The notes under the pieces are model-generated. The model did not search any database. It was not told the DNA's origin and saw only the letters and a program-made list of their open reading frames with translations. DNA of 64,000 bases from Luidia sarsii (Eukaryota; Echinodermata; Asteroidea; Paxillosida; Luidiidae): positions 11,723,904 through 11,787,903 of the forward strand of contig OX465111.1 of NCBI GenBank assembly GCA_949987565.1, read 5' to 3'. A program made the position numbers and the translations under genes. Shown one piece after another: positions 10,768-24,471 of the stretch (the stretch's first letter is position 1; every line of letters begins with the position of its first letter).

Positions 10768-12254
10768 ATGCGGTGTCAGACATACATCTTATACATGTTA
10801 GCGAACCCGATTAAAATTACGAGGCATGGCCGTTGGCGGCGGGATTTTGGATTTCGTCGCGAGTAAAGGATGCAGCATACTAAAATACTTCCGTAAGCCA
10901 TAACTATTAAGGGTGGCGCAGTACAATGGCATGCATGTACAACATTGTTCAAGTGAAAATGTTAGTGAGGTTTGACGTGAAAATCATGTCATGTAAGTTA
11001 AATTTTACCTTCAATATTGTCGATTCTAAACTCAAGCAAAGTTTCAACCTGAAGCAACATGTACAATACGATAACTCTTCCCAGTTAAAATAATACAGCT
11101 TTAATGTCAAGTGACGCATTACACTGACACATTATTATTGAAGACCACCCGAAGCTGATGATCATTGATCAAACGGTACAAATTCGGAAATCATATAGAT
11201 TGAGGGAAGCAGCAAATTGAATGGTTGACAAAAATCGTGTTCTAAACCGCAAGGGGAAAACCACAACTTTACATCCATGTTACGTGGCAGCTGATAAAGT
11301 GACAGTAACGAGTTCTTTCCAAGCAGGTACCTTTAAATTCATGTCACGTGAATTGTGCTCAAAGTAACAATTTCTTATGAAATAATTATAATGACCTCAT
11401 AATTATTTGGACTCTTAGTTATTATTTCCAACATAATGAAGATGAAAAAATTAATACGATTTCTATTCACTTCTCCTTTCTTAACCAAAGTTCAGAACCC
11501 TCAGTTATTCATGAGCGCAATACAGTTGTCAAAAAAGTGTATACCTATGGCTTCTTTAAAGCAACGTAACTTGACACCTGCTGATCGACGTCATTATTTC
11601 CAATTACTGCCAGGACCGTCTGTGTACGGTCTTCTAAGAATCAGGACCCAATTTAATAGAGCGGCTTAAGCTTGAAAATCTGCTAAGCAGGAAATGTCTT
11701 CCCTGTGTAAGCAGGATTACAAACCGCACCGCGATGTGATGTCAATTGCTTTTGACTTGTATTCCACTCTTCTTTACTAAGAAGGAAACGAAAGTCAAAG
11801 TTTGTGTTGGCAAGGTGATCCTACGAACCCTGACTTAATGTGCTTTAGCAGATTTTGGCGCTTAGGCGGTTCTATGCCCCCGGTAAATACCCCTGGGATC
11901 GAACCACGAACCTACACGTTGGCAGTCGAGAGTCTTTCACACAAGGACACTTGTGTTACGGATATCTTACACGTTAAAAAAAAGTAAAACAGGCTATTTA
12001 CAAAAAAAGCAAACAAGAGCTGTTTTTGAAAGACCGAAAAAACTAAGAAAAAAAATGAATAGGAAAACAAAACAGAACGAAGACAAGAGCCGTTTCGGAA
12101 GACCGAAACAGATGGACAAAAAAGGGGAGAAAAAAACAAAATGTATTGAAAAAAACGAAAACAAAAGCTGTTTAGGAAGACCAAACAGCTAAAAATAAAT
12201 AGAAAAAACAAGCATGAAACACGTAAAAAATCAAAGTTTGCGAGAAAAAAAGTT
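10768..12254 (+). repeat. Array unit 6 (no head, long tail, 1487 bp)
   Basis: Head block missing, tail complete. CGGAAATC body variant. Second member of the higher-order cassette. Confidence 0.95.
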
Positions 12255-14170
12255 ATGCGGTGTCAGACCAAGCTTTCAGATCCCCGGGACCTCCAGGGTC
12301 GTCCCGTGTGCACGGATCTATTAGAGCTCTTAAGGCCTCGGTACCGGTCCACCGCACGTCCTTCCCTGCCCATCCATATAGGCCCGTTGACCCAAGCGCC
12401 ATGTCAGGGAGGAAACACAGCGGCCCCAAGACCTTGGCCGCCGAGTCGACCAAACGCATGTGTTCCTGTACGAAGACGCGAACCTGGATTACGCGGACAG
12501 TCCCAGCGTCACAGCGACCCATCTAGATGCGCCACATGCCACGTTGGTGTTTGCGGGAGTTTTTTAAACACCTTATACCGCACTATCGTGCTGAGAAAAA
12601 AATAAATGAAAAATACCCCTGGGATCGAACCACGAACCTACACGTTGGCAGGCGAGCGTCTTTCACACAAGGCCACGTGTGTTACGCAACAGTTACAGAC
12701 ATCTTATACATGTTAGCGAACCCGATTAAAATTACGAGGCATGGCCGTTGGCGGCGGGATTTTGGATTTCGTCGCGAGTAAAGGATGCAGCATACTAAAA
12801 TACTTCCGTAAGCCATAACTATTAAGGGTGGCGCAGTACAATGGCATGCATGTACAACATTGTTCAAGTGAAAATGTTAGTGAGGTTTGACGTGAAAATC
12901 ATGTCATGTAAGTTAAATTTTACCTTCAATATTGTCGATTCTAAACTCAAGCAAAGTTTCAACCTGAAGCAACATGTACAATACGATAACTCTTCCCAGT
13001 TAAAATAATACAGCTTTAATGTCAAGTGACGCATTACACTGACACATTATTATTGAAGACCACCCGAAGCTGATGATCATTGATCAAACGGTACAAATTC
13101 GGATATCATATAGATTGAGGGAAGCAGCAAATTGAATGGTTGACAAAAATCGTGTTCTAAACCGCAAGGGGAAAACCACAACTTTACATCCATGTTACGT
13201 GGCAGCTGATAAAGTGACAGTAACGAGTTCTTTCCAAGCAGGTACCTTTAAATTCATGTCACGTGAATTGTGCTCAAAGTAACAATTTCTTATGAAATAA
13301 TTATAATGACCTCATAATTATTTGGACTCTTAGTTATTATTTCCAACATAATGAAGATGAAAAAATTAATACGATTTCTATTCACTTCTCCTTTCTTAAC
13401 CAAAGTTCAGAACCCTCAGTTATTCATGAGCGCAATACAGTTGTCAAAAAAGTGTATACCTATGGCTTCTTTAAAGCAACGTAACTTGACACCTGCTGAT
13501 CGACATCATTATTTCCAATTACTGCCAGGACCGTCTGTGTACGGTCTTCTAAGAATCAGGACCCAATTTAATAGAGCGGCTTAAGCTTGAAAATCTGCTA
13601 AGCAGGAAATGTCTTCCCTGTGTAAGCAGGATTACAAACCGCACCGCGATGTGATGTCAATTGCTTTTGACTTGTATTCCACTCTTCTTTACTAAGAAGG
13701 AAACGAAAGTCAAAGTTTGTGTTGGCAAGGTGATCCTACGAACCCTGACTTAATGTGCTTTAGCAGATTTTGGCGCTTAGGCGGTTCTATGCCCCCGGTA
13801 AATACCCCCCGGATCGAACCACGAACCTACACGTTGGCAGTCGAGCGTCTTTCACGCAAGGACACTTGTGTTACGGATATCTTACACGTTAAAAAAAAAG
13901 TAAAACAGGATATTTCCAAAAAAAGCAAACAAGAGCTGTTTTTGAAAGACCGAAAAAACTAAGAAAAAAAATGAATAGGAAAACAAAACAGAACGAAGAC
14001 AAGAGCCGTTTCGGAAGACCGAAACAGATGGACAAAAAAGGGGAGAAAAAAACAAAATGTATTGAAAAAAATTAAAACAAAAGCTGTTTCGGAAGACCAA
14101 ACAGCTAAAAATAAATAGAAAAAACAAGCACGAAACACTTAAAAAATCAAAGTTTGCGAGAAAAAAAGTT
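12255..14170 (+). repeat. Array unit 7 (full, 1916 bp; head variant)
   Basis: Complete unit. The head has GTCAGGGAGG in place of GTGAGGGAGG and CCCCAAGACC in place of CCCCTAGACC. These changes open extra head frames on both strands. The 77-codon frame has an Arg to His change (CGT to CAT). The same markers recur only in unit 10. Confidence 0.95.
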
Positions 14171-15563
14171 ATGCGGTGTCAGACATACATCTTATACATG
14201 TTAGCGAACCCGATTAAAATTACGAGGCATGGCCGTTGGCGGCGGGATTTTGGATTTCGTCGCGAGTAAAGGATGCAGCATACTAAAATACTTCCGTAAG
14301 CCATAACTATTAAGGGTGGCGCAGTACAATGGCATGCATGTACAACATTGTTCAAGTGAAAATGTTAGTGAGGTTTGACGTGAAAATCATGTCATGTAAG
14401 TTAAATTTTACCTTCAATATTGTCGATTCTAAACTCAAGCAAAGTTTCAACCTGAAGCAACATGTACAATACGATAACTCTTCCCAGTTAAAATAATACA
14501 GCTTTAATGTCAAGTGACGCATTACACTGACACATTATTATTGAAGACCACCCGAAGCTGATGATCATTGATCAAACGGTACAAATTCGGATATCATATA
14601 GATTGAGGGAAGCAGCAAATTGAATGGTTGACAAAAATCGTGTTCTAAACCGCAAGGGGAAAACCACAACTTTACATCCATGTTACGTGGCAGCTGATAA
14701 AGTGACAGTAACGAGTTCTTTCCAAGCAGGTACCTTTAAATTCATGTCACGTGATTTGTGCTCAAAGTAACAATTTCTTATGAAATAATTATAATGACCT
14801 CATAATTATTTGGACTCTTAGTTATTATTTCCAACATAATGAAGATGAAAAAATTAATACGATTTCTATTCACTTCTCCTTTCTTAACCAAAGTTCAGAA
14901 CCCTCAGTTATTCATGAGCGCAATACAGTTGTCAAAAAAGTGTATACCTATGGCTTCTTTAAAGCAACGTAACTTGACACCTGCTGATCGACGTCATTAT
15001 TTCCAATTACTGCCAGGACCGTCTGTGTACGGTCTTCTAAGAATCAGGACCCAATTTAATAGAGCGGCTTAAGCTTGAAAATCTGCTAAGCAGGAAATGT
15101 CTTCCCTGTGTAAGCAGGATTACAAACCGCACCGCGATGTGATGTCAATTGCTTTTGACTTGTATTCCACTCTTCTTTACTAAGAAGGAAACGAAAGTCA
15201 AAGTTTGGGTTGGCAAGGTGATCCTACGAACCCTGACTTAATGTGCTTTAGCAGATTTTGGCGCTTAGGCGGTTCTATGCCCCCGGTAAATACCCCCGGG
15301 ATCGAACCACGAACCTACACGTTGGCAGTCGAGCGTCTTTCACACAAGGACACTTGTGTTACGGATATCTTACACGTTAAAAAAAAAGTAAAACAGGCTA
15401 TTTCCAAAAAAAGCAAACAAGAGCTGTTTTTGAAAGACCAAAAAAACTAAGAAAAAAAATGAATAGGAAAACAAAACAGAACGAAGACAAGAGCCGTTTC
15501 GGAAGACCGAAACAGATGGACAAAAAAGGGGAGAAAAAAACAAAGTTTGCGAGAAAAAAAGTT
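14171..15563 (+). repeat. Array unit 8 (no head, short tail, 1393 bp)
   Basis: Counterpart of unit 5 in the second higher-order cassette, with the same head and tail deletions. It has one private change (GTGATTTGTG for GTGAATTGTG) in the body. Confidence 0.95.
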
Positions 15564-17050
15564 ATGCGGTGTCAGACATACATCTTATACATGTTAGCGA
15601 ACCCGATTAAAATTACGAGGCATGGCCGTTGGCGGCGGGATTTTGGATTTCGTCGCGAGTAAAGGATGCAGCATACTAAAATACTTCCGTAAGCCATAAC
15701 TATTAAGGGTGGCGCAGTACAATGGCATGCATGTACAACATTGTTCAAGTGAAAATGTTAGTGAGGTTTGACGTGAAAATCATGTCATGTAAGTTAAATT
15801 TTACCTTCAATATTGTCGATTCTAAACTCAAGCAAAGTTTCAACCTGAAGCAACATGTACAATACGATAACTCTTCCCAGTTAAAATAATACAGCTTTAA
15901 TGTCAAGTGACGCATTACACTGACACATTATTATTGAAGACCACCCGAAGCTGATGATCATTGATCAAACGGTACAAATTCGGAAATCATATAGATTGAG
16001 GGAAGCAGCAAATTGAATGGTTGACAAAAATCGTGTTCTAAACCGCAAGGGGAAAACCACAACTTTACATCCATGTTACGTGGCAGCTGATAAAGTGACA
16101 GTAACGAGTTCTTTCCAAGCAGGTACCTTTAAATTCATGTCACGTGAATTGTGCTCAAAGTAACAATTTCTTATGAAATAATTATAATGACCTCATAATT
16201 ATTTGGACTCTTAGTTATTATTTCCAACATAATGAAGATGAAAAAATTAATACGATTTCTATTCACTTCTCCTTTCTTAACCAAAGTTCAGAACCCTCAG
16301 TTATTCATGAGCGCAATACAGTTGTCAAAAAAGTGTATACCTATGGCTTCTTTAAAGCAACGTAACTTGACACCTGCTGATCGACGTCATTATTTCCAAT
16401 TACTGCCAGGACCGTCTGTGTACGGTCTTCTAAGAATCAGGACCCAATTTAATAGAGCGGCTTAAGCTTGAAAATCTGCTAAGCAGGAAATGTCTTCCCT
16501 GTGTAAGCAGGATTACAAACCGCACCGCGATGTGATGTCAATTGCTTTTGACTTGTATTCCACTCTTCTTTACTAAGAAGGAAACGAAAGTCAAAGTTTG
16601 TGTTGGCAAGGTGATCCTACGAACCCTGACTTAATGTGCTTTAGCAGATTTTGGCGCTTAGGCGGTTCTATGCCCCCGGTAAATACCCCTGGGATCGAAC
16701 CACGAACCTACACGTTGGCAGTCGAGAGTCTTTCACACAAGGACACTTGTGTTACGGATATCTTACACGTTAAAAAAAAGTAAAACAGGCTATTTACAAA
16801 AAAAGCAAACAAGAGCTGTTTTTGAAAGACCGAAAAAACTAAGAAAAAAAATGAATAGGAAAACAAAACAGAACGAAGACAAGAGCCGTTTCGGAAGACC
16901 GAAACAGATGGACAAAAAAGGGGAGAAAAAAACAAAATGTATTGAAAAAAACGAAAACAAAAGCTGTTTAGGAAGACCAAACAGCTAAAAATAAATAGAA
17001 AAAACAAGCATGAAACACGTAAAAAATCAAAGTTTGCGAGAAAAAAAGTT
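15564..17050 (+). repeat. Array unit 9 (no head, long tail, 1487 bp)
   Basis: Counterpart of unit 6: same length, same head deletion, same CGGAAATC variant. Confidence 0.95.
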
Positions 17051-18971
17051 ATGCGGTGTCAGACCAAGCTTTCAGATCCCCGGGACCTCCAGGGTCGTCC
17101 CGTGTGCACGGATCTATTAGAGCTCTTAAGGCCTCGGTACCGGTCCACCGCACGTCCTTCCCTGCCCATCCATATAGGCCCGTTGACCCAAGCGCCATGT
17201 CAGGGAGGAAACACAGCGGCCCCAAGACCTTGGCCGCCGAGTCGACCAAACGCATGTGTTCCTGTACGAAGACGCGAACCTGGATTACGCGGACAGTCCC
17301 AGCGTCACAGCGACCCATCTAGATGCGCCACATGCCACGTTGGTGTTTGCGGGAGTTTTTTAAACACCTTATACCGCACTATCGTGCTGAGAAAAAAATA
17401 AATGAAAAATACCCCTGGGATCGAACCACGAACCTACACGTTGGCAGGCGAGCGTCTTTCACACAAGGCCACGTGTGTTACGCAACAGTTACAGACATCT
17501 TATACATGTTAGCGAACCCGATTAAAATTACGAGGCATGGCCGTTGGCGGCGGGATTTTGGATTTCGTCGCGAGTAAAGGATGCAGCATACTAAAATACT
17601 TCCGTAAGCCATAACTATTAAGGGTGGCGCAGTACAATGGCATGCATGTACAACATTGTTCAAGTGAAAATGTTAGTGAGGTTTGACGTGAAAATCATGT
17701 CATGTAAGTTAAATTTTACCTTCAATATTGTCGATTCTAAACTCAAGCAAAGTTTCAACCTGAAGCAACATGTACAATACGATAACTCTTCCCAGTTAAA
17801 ATAATACAGCTTTAATGTCAAGTGACGCATTACACTGACACATTATTATTGAAGACCACCCGAAGCTGATGATCATTGATCAAACGGTACAAATTCGGAT
17901 ATCATATAGATTGAGGGAAGCAGCAAATTGAATGGTTGACAAAAATCGTGTTCTAAACCGCAAGGGGAAAACCACAACTTTACATCCATGTTACGTGGCA
18001 GCTGATAAAGTGACAGTAACGAGTTCTTTCCAAGCAGGTACCTTTAAATTCATGTCACGTGAATTGTGCTCAAAGTAACAATTTCTTATGAAATAATTAT
18101 AATGACCTCATAATTATTTGGACTCTTAGTTATTATTTCCAACATAATGAAGATGAAAAAATTAATACGATTTCTATTCACTTCTCCTTTCTTAACCAAA
18201 GTTCAGAACCCTCAGTTATTCATGAGCGCAATACAGTTGTCAAAAAAGTGTATACCTATGGCTTCTTTAAAGCAACGTAACTTGACACCTGCTGATCGAC
18301 ATCATTATTTCCAATTACTGCCAGGACCGTCTGTGTACGGTCTTCTAAGAATCAGGACCCAATTTAATAGAGCGGCTTAAGCTTGAAAATCTGCTAAGCA
18401 GGAAATGTCTTCCCTGTGTAAGCAGGATTACAAACCGCACCGCGATGTGATGTCAATTGCTTTTGACTTGTATTCCACTCTTCTTTACTAAGAAGGAAAC
18501 GAAAGTCAAAGTTTGTGTTGGCAAGGTGATCCTACGAACCCTGACTTAATGTGCTTTAGCAGATTTTGGCGCTTAGGCGGTTCTATGCCCCCGGTAAATA
18601 CCCCCCGGATCGAACCACGAACCTACACGTTGGCAGTCGAGCGTCTTTCACGCAAGGACACTTGTGTTACGGATATCTTACACGTTAAAAAAAAAGTAAA
18701 ACAGGGTATTTACAAAAAACGCAAACAAGAGCTGTTTTTGAAAGACCGAAAAAACTAAGAAAAAAAATGAATAGGAAAGGAAAACAAAACAGAACGAAGA
18801 CAAGAGCCGTTTCGAAAGACCGAAACAGATGGACAGAAAAGGGGAGAAAACAACAAAATGTATTGAAAAAAACGAAAACAAAAGCTGTTTCGGAAGACCA
18901 AACAGCTAAAAATAAATAGAAAAAACAAGCACGAAACACTTAAAAAATCAAAGTTTGCGAGAAAAAAAGTT
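17051..18971 (+). repeat. Array unit 10 (full, 1921 bp; head variant)
   Basis: Counterpart of unit 7, sharing its two head variants and the Arg to His change. Its tail is instead the type seen in units 0 and 2, so an exchange point lies between the body and the tail. Confidence 0.95.
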
Positions 18972-20886
18972 ATGCGGTGTCAGACCAAGCTTTCAGATCC
19001 CCGGGACCTCCAGGGTCGTCCCGTGTGCACGGATCTATTAGAGCTCTTAAGGCCTCGGTACCGGTCCACCGCACGTCCTTCCCTGCCCATCCATATAGGC
19101 CCGTTGACCCAAGCGCCATGTGAGGGAGGAAACACAGCGGCCCCTAGACCTTGGCCGCCGAGTCGACCAAACGCATGTGTTCCTGTACGAAGACGCGAAC
19201 CTGGATTACGCGGACAGTCCCAGCGTCACAGCGACCCATCTAGATGCGCCACATGCCACGTTGGTGTTTGCGGGAGTTTTTTAAACACCTTATACCGCAC
19301 TATCGTGCTGAGAAAAAAATAAATGAAAAATACCCCTGGGATCGAACCACGAACCTACACGTTGGCAGGCGAGCGTCTTTCACACAAGGCCACGTGTGTT
19401 ACGCAACAGTTACAGACATCTTATACATGTTAGCGAACCCGATTAAAATTACGAGGCATGGCCGTTGGCGGCGGGATTTTGGATTTCGTCGCGAGTAAAG
19501 GATGCAGCATACTTAAATACTTCCGTAAGCCATAACTATTAAGGGTGGCGCAGTACAATGGCATGCATGTACAACATTGTTCAAGTGAAAATGTTAGTGA
19601 GGTTTGACGTGAAAATCATGTCATGTAAGTTAAATTTTACCTTCAATATTGTCGATTCTAAACTCAAGCAAAGTTTCAACCTGAAGCAACATGTACAATA
19701 CGATAACTCTTCCCAGTTAAAATAATACAGCTTTAATGTCAAGTGACGCATTACACTGACACATTATTATTGAAGACCACCCGAAGCTGATGATCATTGA
19801 TCAAACGGTACAAATTCGGAAATCATATAGATTGAGGGAAGCAGCAAATTGAATGGTTGACAAAAATCGTGTTCTAAACCGCAAGGGGAAAACCACAACT
19901 TTACATCCATGTTACGTGGCAGCTGATAAAGTGACAGTAACGAGTTCTTTCCAAGCAGGTACCTTTAAATTCATGTCACGTGAATTGTGCTCAAAGTAAC
20001 AATTTCTTATGAAATAATTATAATGACCTCATAATTATTTGGACTCTTAGTTATTATTTCCAACATAATGAAGATGAAAAAATTAATACGATTTCTATTC
20101 ACTTCTCCTTTCTTAACCAAAGTTCAGAACCCTCAGTTATTCATGAGCGCAATACAGTTGTCAAAAAAGTGTATACCTATGGCTTCTTTAAAGCAACGTA
20201 ACTTGACACCTGCTGATCGACGTCATTATTTCCAATTACTGCCAGGACCGTCTGTGTACGGTCTTCTAAGAATCAGGACCCAATTTAATAGAGCGGCTTA
20301 AGCTTGAAAATCTGCTAAGCAGGAAATGTCTTCCCTGTGTAAGCAGGATTACAAACCGCACCGCGATGTGATGTCAATTGCTTTTGACTTGTATTCCACT
20401 CTTCTTTACTAAGAAGGAAACGAAAGTCAAAGTTTGTGTTGGCAAGGTGATCCTACGAACCCTGACTTAATGTGCTTTAGCAGATTTTGGCGCTTAGGCG
20501 GTTCTATGCCCCCGGTAAATACCCCCGGGATCGAACCACGAACCTACACGTTGGCAGTCGAGAGTCTTTCACACAAGGACACTTGTGTTACGGATATCTT
20601 ACACGTTAAAAAAAAGTAAAACAGGCTATTTACAAAAAAAGCAAACAAGAGCTGTTTTTGAAAGACCGAAAAAACTAAGAAAAAAAATGAATAGGAAAAC
20701 AAAACAGAACGAAGACAAGAGCCGTTTCGGAAGACCGAAACAGATGGACAAAAAAGGGGAGAAAAAAACAAAATGTATTGAAAAAAACGAAAACAAAAGC
20801 TGTTTAGGAAGACCAAACAGCTAAAAATAAATAGAAAAAACAAGCATGAAACACGTAAAAAATCAAAGTTTGCGAGAAAAAAAGTT
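18972..20886 (+). repeat. Array unit 11 (full, 1915 bp)
   Basis: Complete unit. A single base change (CATACTTAAATAC for CATACTAAAATAC) creates a stop on the minus strand and breaks the 61-codon minus frame present in the other full units. The free variation argues against that minus frame being a gene. Confidence 0.95.
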
Positions 20887-22801
20887 ATGCGGTGTCAGAC
20901 CAAGCTTTCAGATCCCCGGGACCTCCAGGGTCGTCCCGTGTGCACGGATCTATTAGAGCTCTTAAGGCCTCGGTACCGGTCCACCGCACGTCCTTCCCTG
21001 CCCATCCATATAGGCCCGTTGACCCAAGCGCCATGTGAGGGAGGAAACACAGCGGCCCCTAGACCTTGGCCGCCGAGTCGACCAAACGCATGTGTTCCTG
21101 TACGAAGACGCGAACCTGGATTACGCGGACAGTCCCAGCGTCACAGCGACCCATCTAGATGCGCCACATGCCACGTTGGTGTTTGCGGGAGTTTTTTAAA
21201 CACCTTATACCGCACTATCGTGCTGAGAAAAAAATAAATGAAAAATACCCCTGGGATCGAACCACGAACCTACACGTTGGCAGGCGAGCGTCTTTCACAC
21301 AAGGCCACGTGTGTTACGCAACAGTTACAGACATCTTATACATGTTAGCGAACCCGATTAAAATTACGAGGCATGGCCGTTGGCGGCGGGATTTTGGATT
21401 TCGTCGCGAGTAAAGGATGCAGCATACTAAAATACTTCCGTAAGCCATAACTATTAAGGGTGGCGCAGTACAATGGCATGCATGTACAACATTGTTCAAG
21501 TGAAAATGTTAGTGAGGTTTGACGTGAAAATCATGTCATGTAAGTTAAATTTTACCTTCAATATTGTCGATTCTAAACTCAAGCAAAGTTTCAACCTGAA
21601 GCAACATGTACAATACGATAACTCTTCCCAGTTAAAATAATACAGCTTTAATGTCAAGTGACGCATTACACTGACACATTATTATTGAAGACCACCCGAA
21701 GCTGATGATCATTGATCAAACGGTACAAATTCGGAAATCATATAGATTGAGGGAAGCAGCAAATTGAATGGTTGACAAAAATCGTGTTCTAAACCGCAAG
21801 GGGAAAACCACAACTTTACATCCATGTTACGTGGCAGCTGATAAAGTGACAGTAACGAGTTCTTTCCAAGCAGGTACCTTTAAATTCATGTCACGTGAAT
21901 TGTGCTCAAAGTAACAATTTCTTATGAAATAATTATAATGACCTCATAATTATTTGGACTCTTAGTTATTATTTCCAACATAATGAAGATGAAAAAATTA
22001 ATACGATTTCTATTCACTTCTCCTTTCTTAACCAAAGTTCAGAACCCTCAGTTATTCATGAGCGCAATACAGTTGTCAAAAAAGTGTATACCTATGGCTT
22101 CTTTAAAGCAACGTAACTTGACACCTGCTGATCGACGTCATTATTTCCAATTACTGCCAGGACCGTCTGTGTACGGTCTTCTAAGAATCAGGACCCAATT
22201 TAATAGAGCGGCTTAAGCTTGAAAATCTGCTAAGCAGGAAATGTCTTCCCTGTGTAAGCAGGATTACAAACCGCACCGCGATGTGATGTCAATTGCTTTT
22301 GACTTGTATTCCACTCTTCTTTACTAAGAAGGAAACGAAAGTCAAAGTTTGTGTTGGCAAGGTGATCCTACGAACCCTGACTTAATGTGCTTTAGCAGAT
22401 TTTGGCGCTTAGGCGGTTCTATGCCCCCGGTAAATACCCCCGGGATCGAACCACGAACCTACACGTTGGCAGTCGAGAGTCTTTCACACAAGGACACTTG
22501 TGTTACGGATATCTTACACGTTAAAAAAAAGTAAAACAGGCTATTTACAAAAAAAGCAAACAAGAGCTGTTTTTGAAAGACCGAAAAAACTAAGAAAAAA
22601 AATGAATAGGAAAACAAAACAGAACGAAGACAAGAGCCGTTTCGGAAGACCGAAACAGATGGACAAAAAAGGGGAGAAAAAAACAAAATGTATTGAAAAA
22701 AACGAAAACAAAAGCTGTTTAGGAAGACCAAACAGCTAAAAATAAATAGAAAAAACAAGCATGAAACACGTAAAAAATCAAAGTTTGCGAGAAAAAAAGT
22801 T
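20887..22801 (+). repeat. Array unit 12 (full, 1915 bp)
   Basis: Complete unit, CGGAAATC variant. Its last 818 bases (21984-22801) are the mirror partner of 26086-26903. Confidence 0.95.
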
Positions 22802-24415
22802 ATGCGGTGTCAGACCAAGCTTTCAGATCCCCGGGACCTCCAGGGTCGTCCCGTGTGCACGGATCTATTAGAGCTCTTAAGGCCTCGGTACCGGTCCACC
22901 GCACGTCCTTCCCTGCCCATCCATATAGGCCCGTTGACCCAAGCGCCATGTGAGGGAGGAAACACAGCGGCCCCTAGACCTTGGCCGCCGAGTCGACCAA
23001 ACGCATGTGTTCCTGTACGAAGACGCGAACCTGGATTACGCGGACAGTCCCAGCGTCACAGCGACCCATCTAGATGCGCCACATGCCACGTTGGTGTTTG
23101 CGGGAGTTTTTTAAACACCTTATACCGCACTATCGTGCTGAGAAAAAAATAAATGAAAAATACCCCTGGGATCGAACCACGAACCTACACGTTGGCAGGC
23201 GAGCGTCTTTCACACAAGGCCACGTGTGTTACGCAACAGTTACAGACATCTTATACATGTTAGCGAACCCGATTAAAATTACGAGGCATGGCCGTTGGCG
23301 GCGGGATTTTGGATTTCGTCGCGAGTAAAGGATGCAGCATACTAAAATACTTCCGTAAGCCATAACTATTAAGGGTGGCGCAGTACAATGGCATGCATGT
23401 ACAACATTGTTCAAGTGAAAATGTTAGTGAGGTTTGACGTGAAAATCATGTCATGTAAGTTAAATTTTACCTTCAATATTGTCGATTCTAAACTCAAGCA
23501 AAGTTTCAACCTGAAGCAACATGTACAATACGATAACTCTTCCCAGTTAAAATAATACAGCTTTAATGTCAAGTGACGCATTACACTGACACATTATTAT
23601 TGAAGACCACCCGAAGCTGATGATCATTGATCAAACGGTACAAATTCGGATATCATATAGATTGAGGGAAGCAGCAAATTGAATGGTTGACAAAAATCGT
23701 GTTCTAAACCGCAAGGGGAAAACCACAACTTTACATCCATGTTACGTGGCAGCTGATAAAGTGACAGTAACGAGTTCTTTCCAAGCAGGTACCTTTAAAT
23801 TCATGTCACGTGAATTGTGCTCAAAGTAACAATTTCTTATGAAATAATTATAATGACCTCATAATTATTTGGACTCTTAGTTATTATTTCCAACATAATG
23901 AAGATGAAAAAATTAATACGATTTCTATTCACTTCTCCTTTCTTAACCAAAGTTCAGAACCCTCAGTTATTCATGAGCGCAATACAGTTGTCAAAAAAGT
24001 GTATACCTATGGCTTCTTTAAAGCAACGTAACTTGACACCTGCTGATCGACGTCATTATTTCCAATTACTGCCAGGACCGTCTGTGTACGGTCTTCTAAG
24101 AATCAGGACCCAATTTAATAGAGCGGCTTAAGCTTGAAAATCTGCTAAGCAGGAAATGTCTTCCCTGTGTAAGCAGGATTACAAACCGCACCGCGATGTG
24201 ATGTCAATTGCTTTTGACTTGTATTCCACTCTTCTTTACTAAGAAGGAAACGAAAGTCAAAGTTTGGGTTGGCAAGGTGATCCTACGAACCCTGACTTAA
24301 TGTGCTTCAGCAGATTTTGACGCTTAGGCGGTTCTATGCCCCCGGTAAATACCCCCGGGATCGAACCACGAACCTACACGTTGGCAGTCGAGCGTCTTTC
24401 ACACAAGGACACTTG
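22802..24415 (+). repeat. Array unit 13 (right-truncated at the inversion)
   Basis: Ends within the second tRNA-like copy after ACACTTG, where the array reverses. Its 1613-base extent from the register word matches exactly the extent of the inverted partner (24472-26085). Confidence 0.95.
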
Positions 24416-24471
24416 CTTTTTTTGTAAATAGCCTGTTTTACTTTTTTTTAACGTGTAAGATATCCGTAACA
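24416..24471. repeat. Loop between inverted array arms
   Basis: These 56 bases separate the direct arm ending ...GGACACTTG from the inverted arm beginning CAAGTGTCC.... The loop is itself minus-orientation unit sequence (GTAAATAGCCTG, AACGTGTAAGATATC), so the turn-round removed a short piece of one arm only. Confidence 0.9.

Larger units (their letters stand above)
9374..18971 (+). repeat. Higher-order repeat: two ~4.8-kb three-unit cassettes
   Basis: Units 5-6-7 (1394, 1487, 1916 bp) and units 8-9-10 (1393, 1487, 1921 bp) have the same order of deletion types. The CGGATATC/CGGAAATC marker runs T-A-T in both cassettes, and the rare head variants and the Arg to His variant recur in the third member of each. 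One segmental duplication of a three-unit block, by unequal crossover or replication slippage, explains this. The differing last tail shows a later exchange. Confidence 0.93.
1..24415 (+). repeat. Tandem array of a ~1.9-kb satellite, 14 direct units
   Basis: Fourteen head-to-tail copies are seen, the first and last truncated. Using the word ATGCGGTGTCAGAC as register, unit starts are 1804, 3720, 5641, 7554, 9374, 10768, 12255, 14171, 15564, 17051, 18972, 20887 and 22802. Copies are almost identical over body and flanks, differing by scattered single bases and two block deletions (429-bp head, 93-bp tail). Such uniformity in sequence that is not evidently coding is what concerted evolution by unequal exchange or gene conversion produces. 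No 5S, U snRNA or histone sequence is recognisable in the unit, so I call it a satellite rather than a gene cluster. The array continues off the left edge. Confidence 0.97.

Noticed and set aside
1..24415. CRISPR-like or rRNA/histone gene array
   Set aside because: Unit length, lack of unique spacers and absence of any recognisable rRNA, snRNA or histone sequence rule these out.
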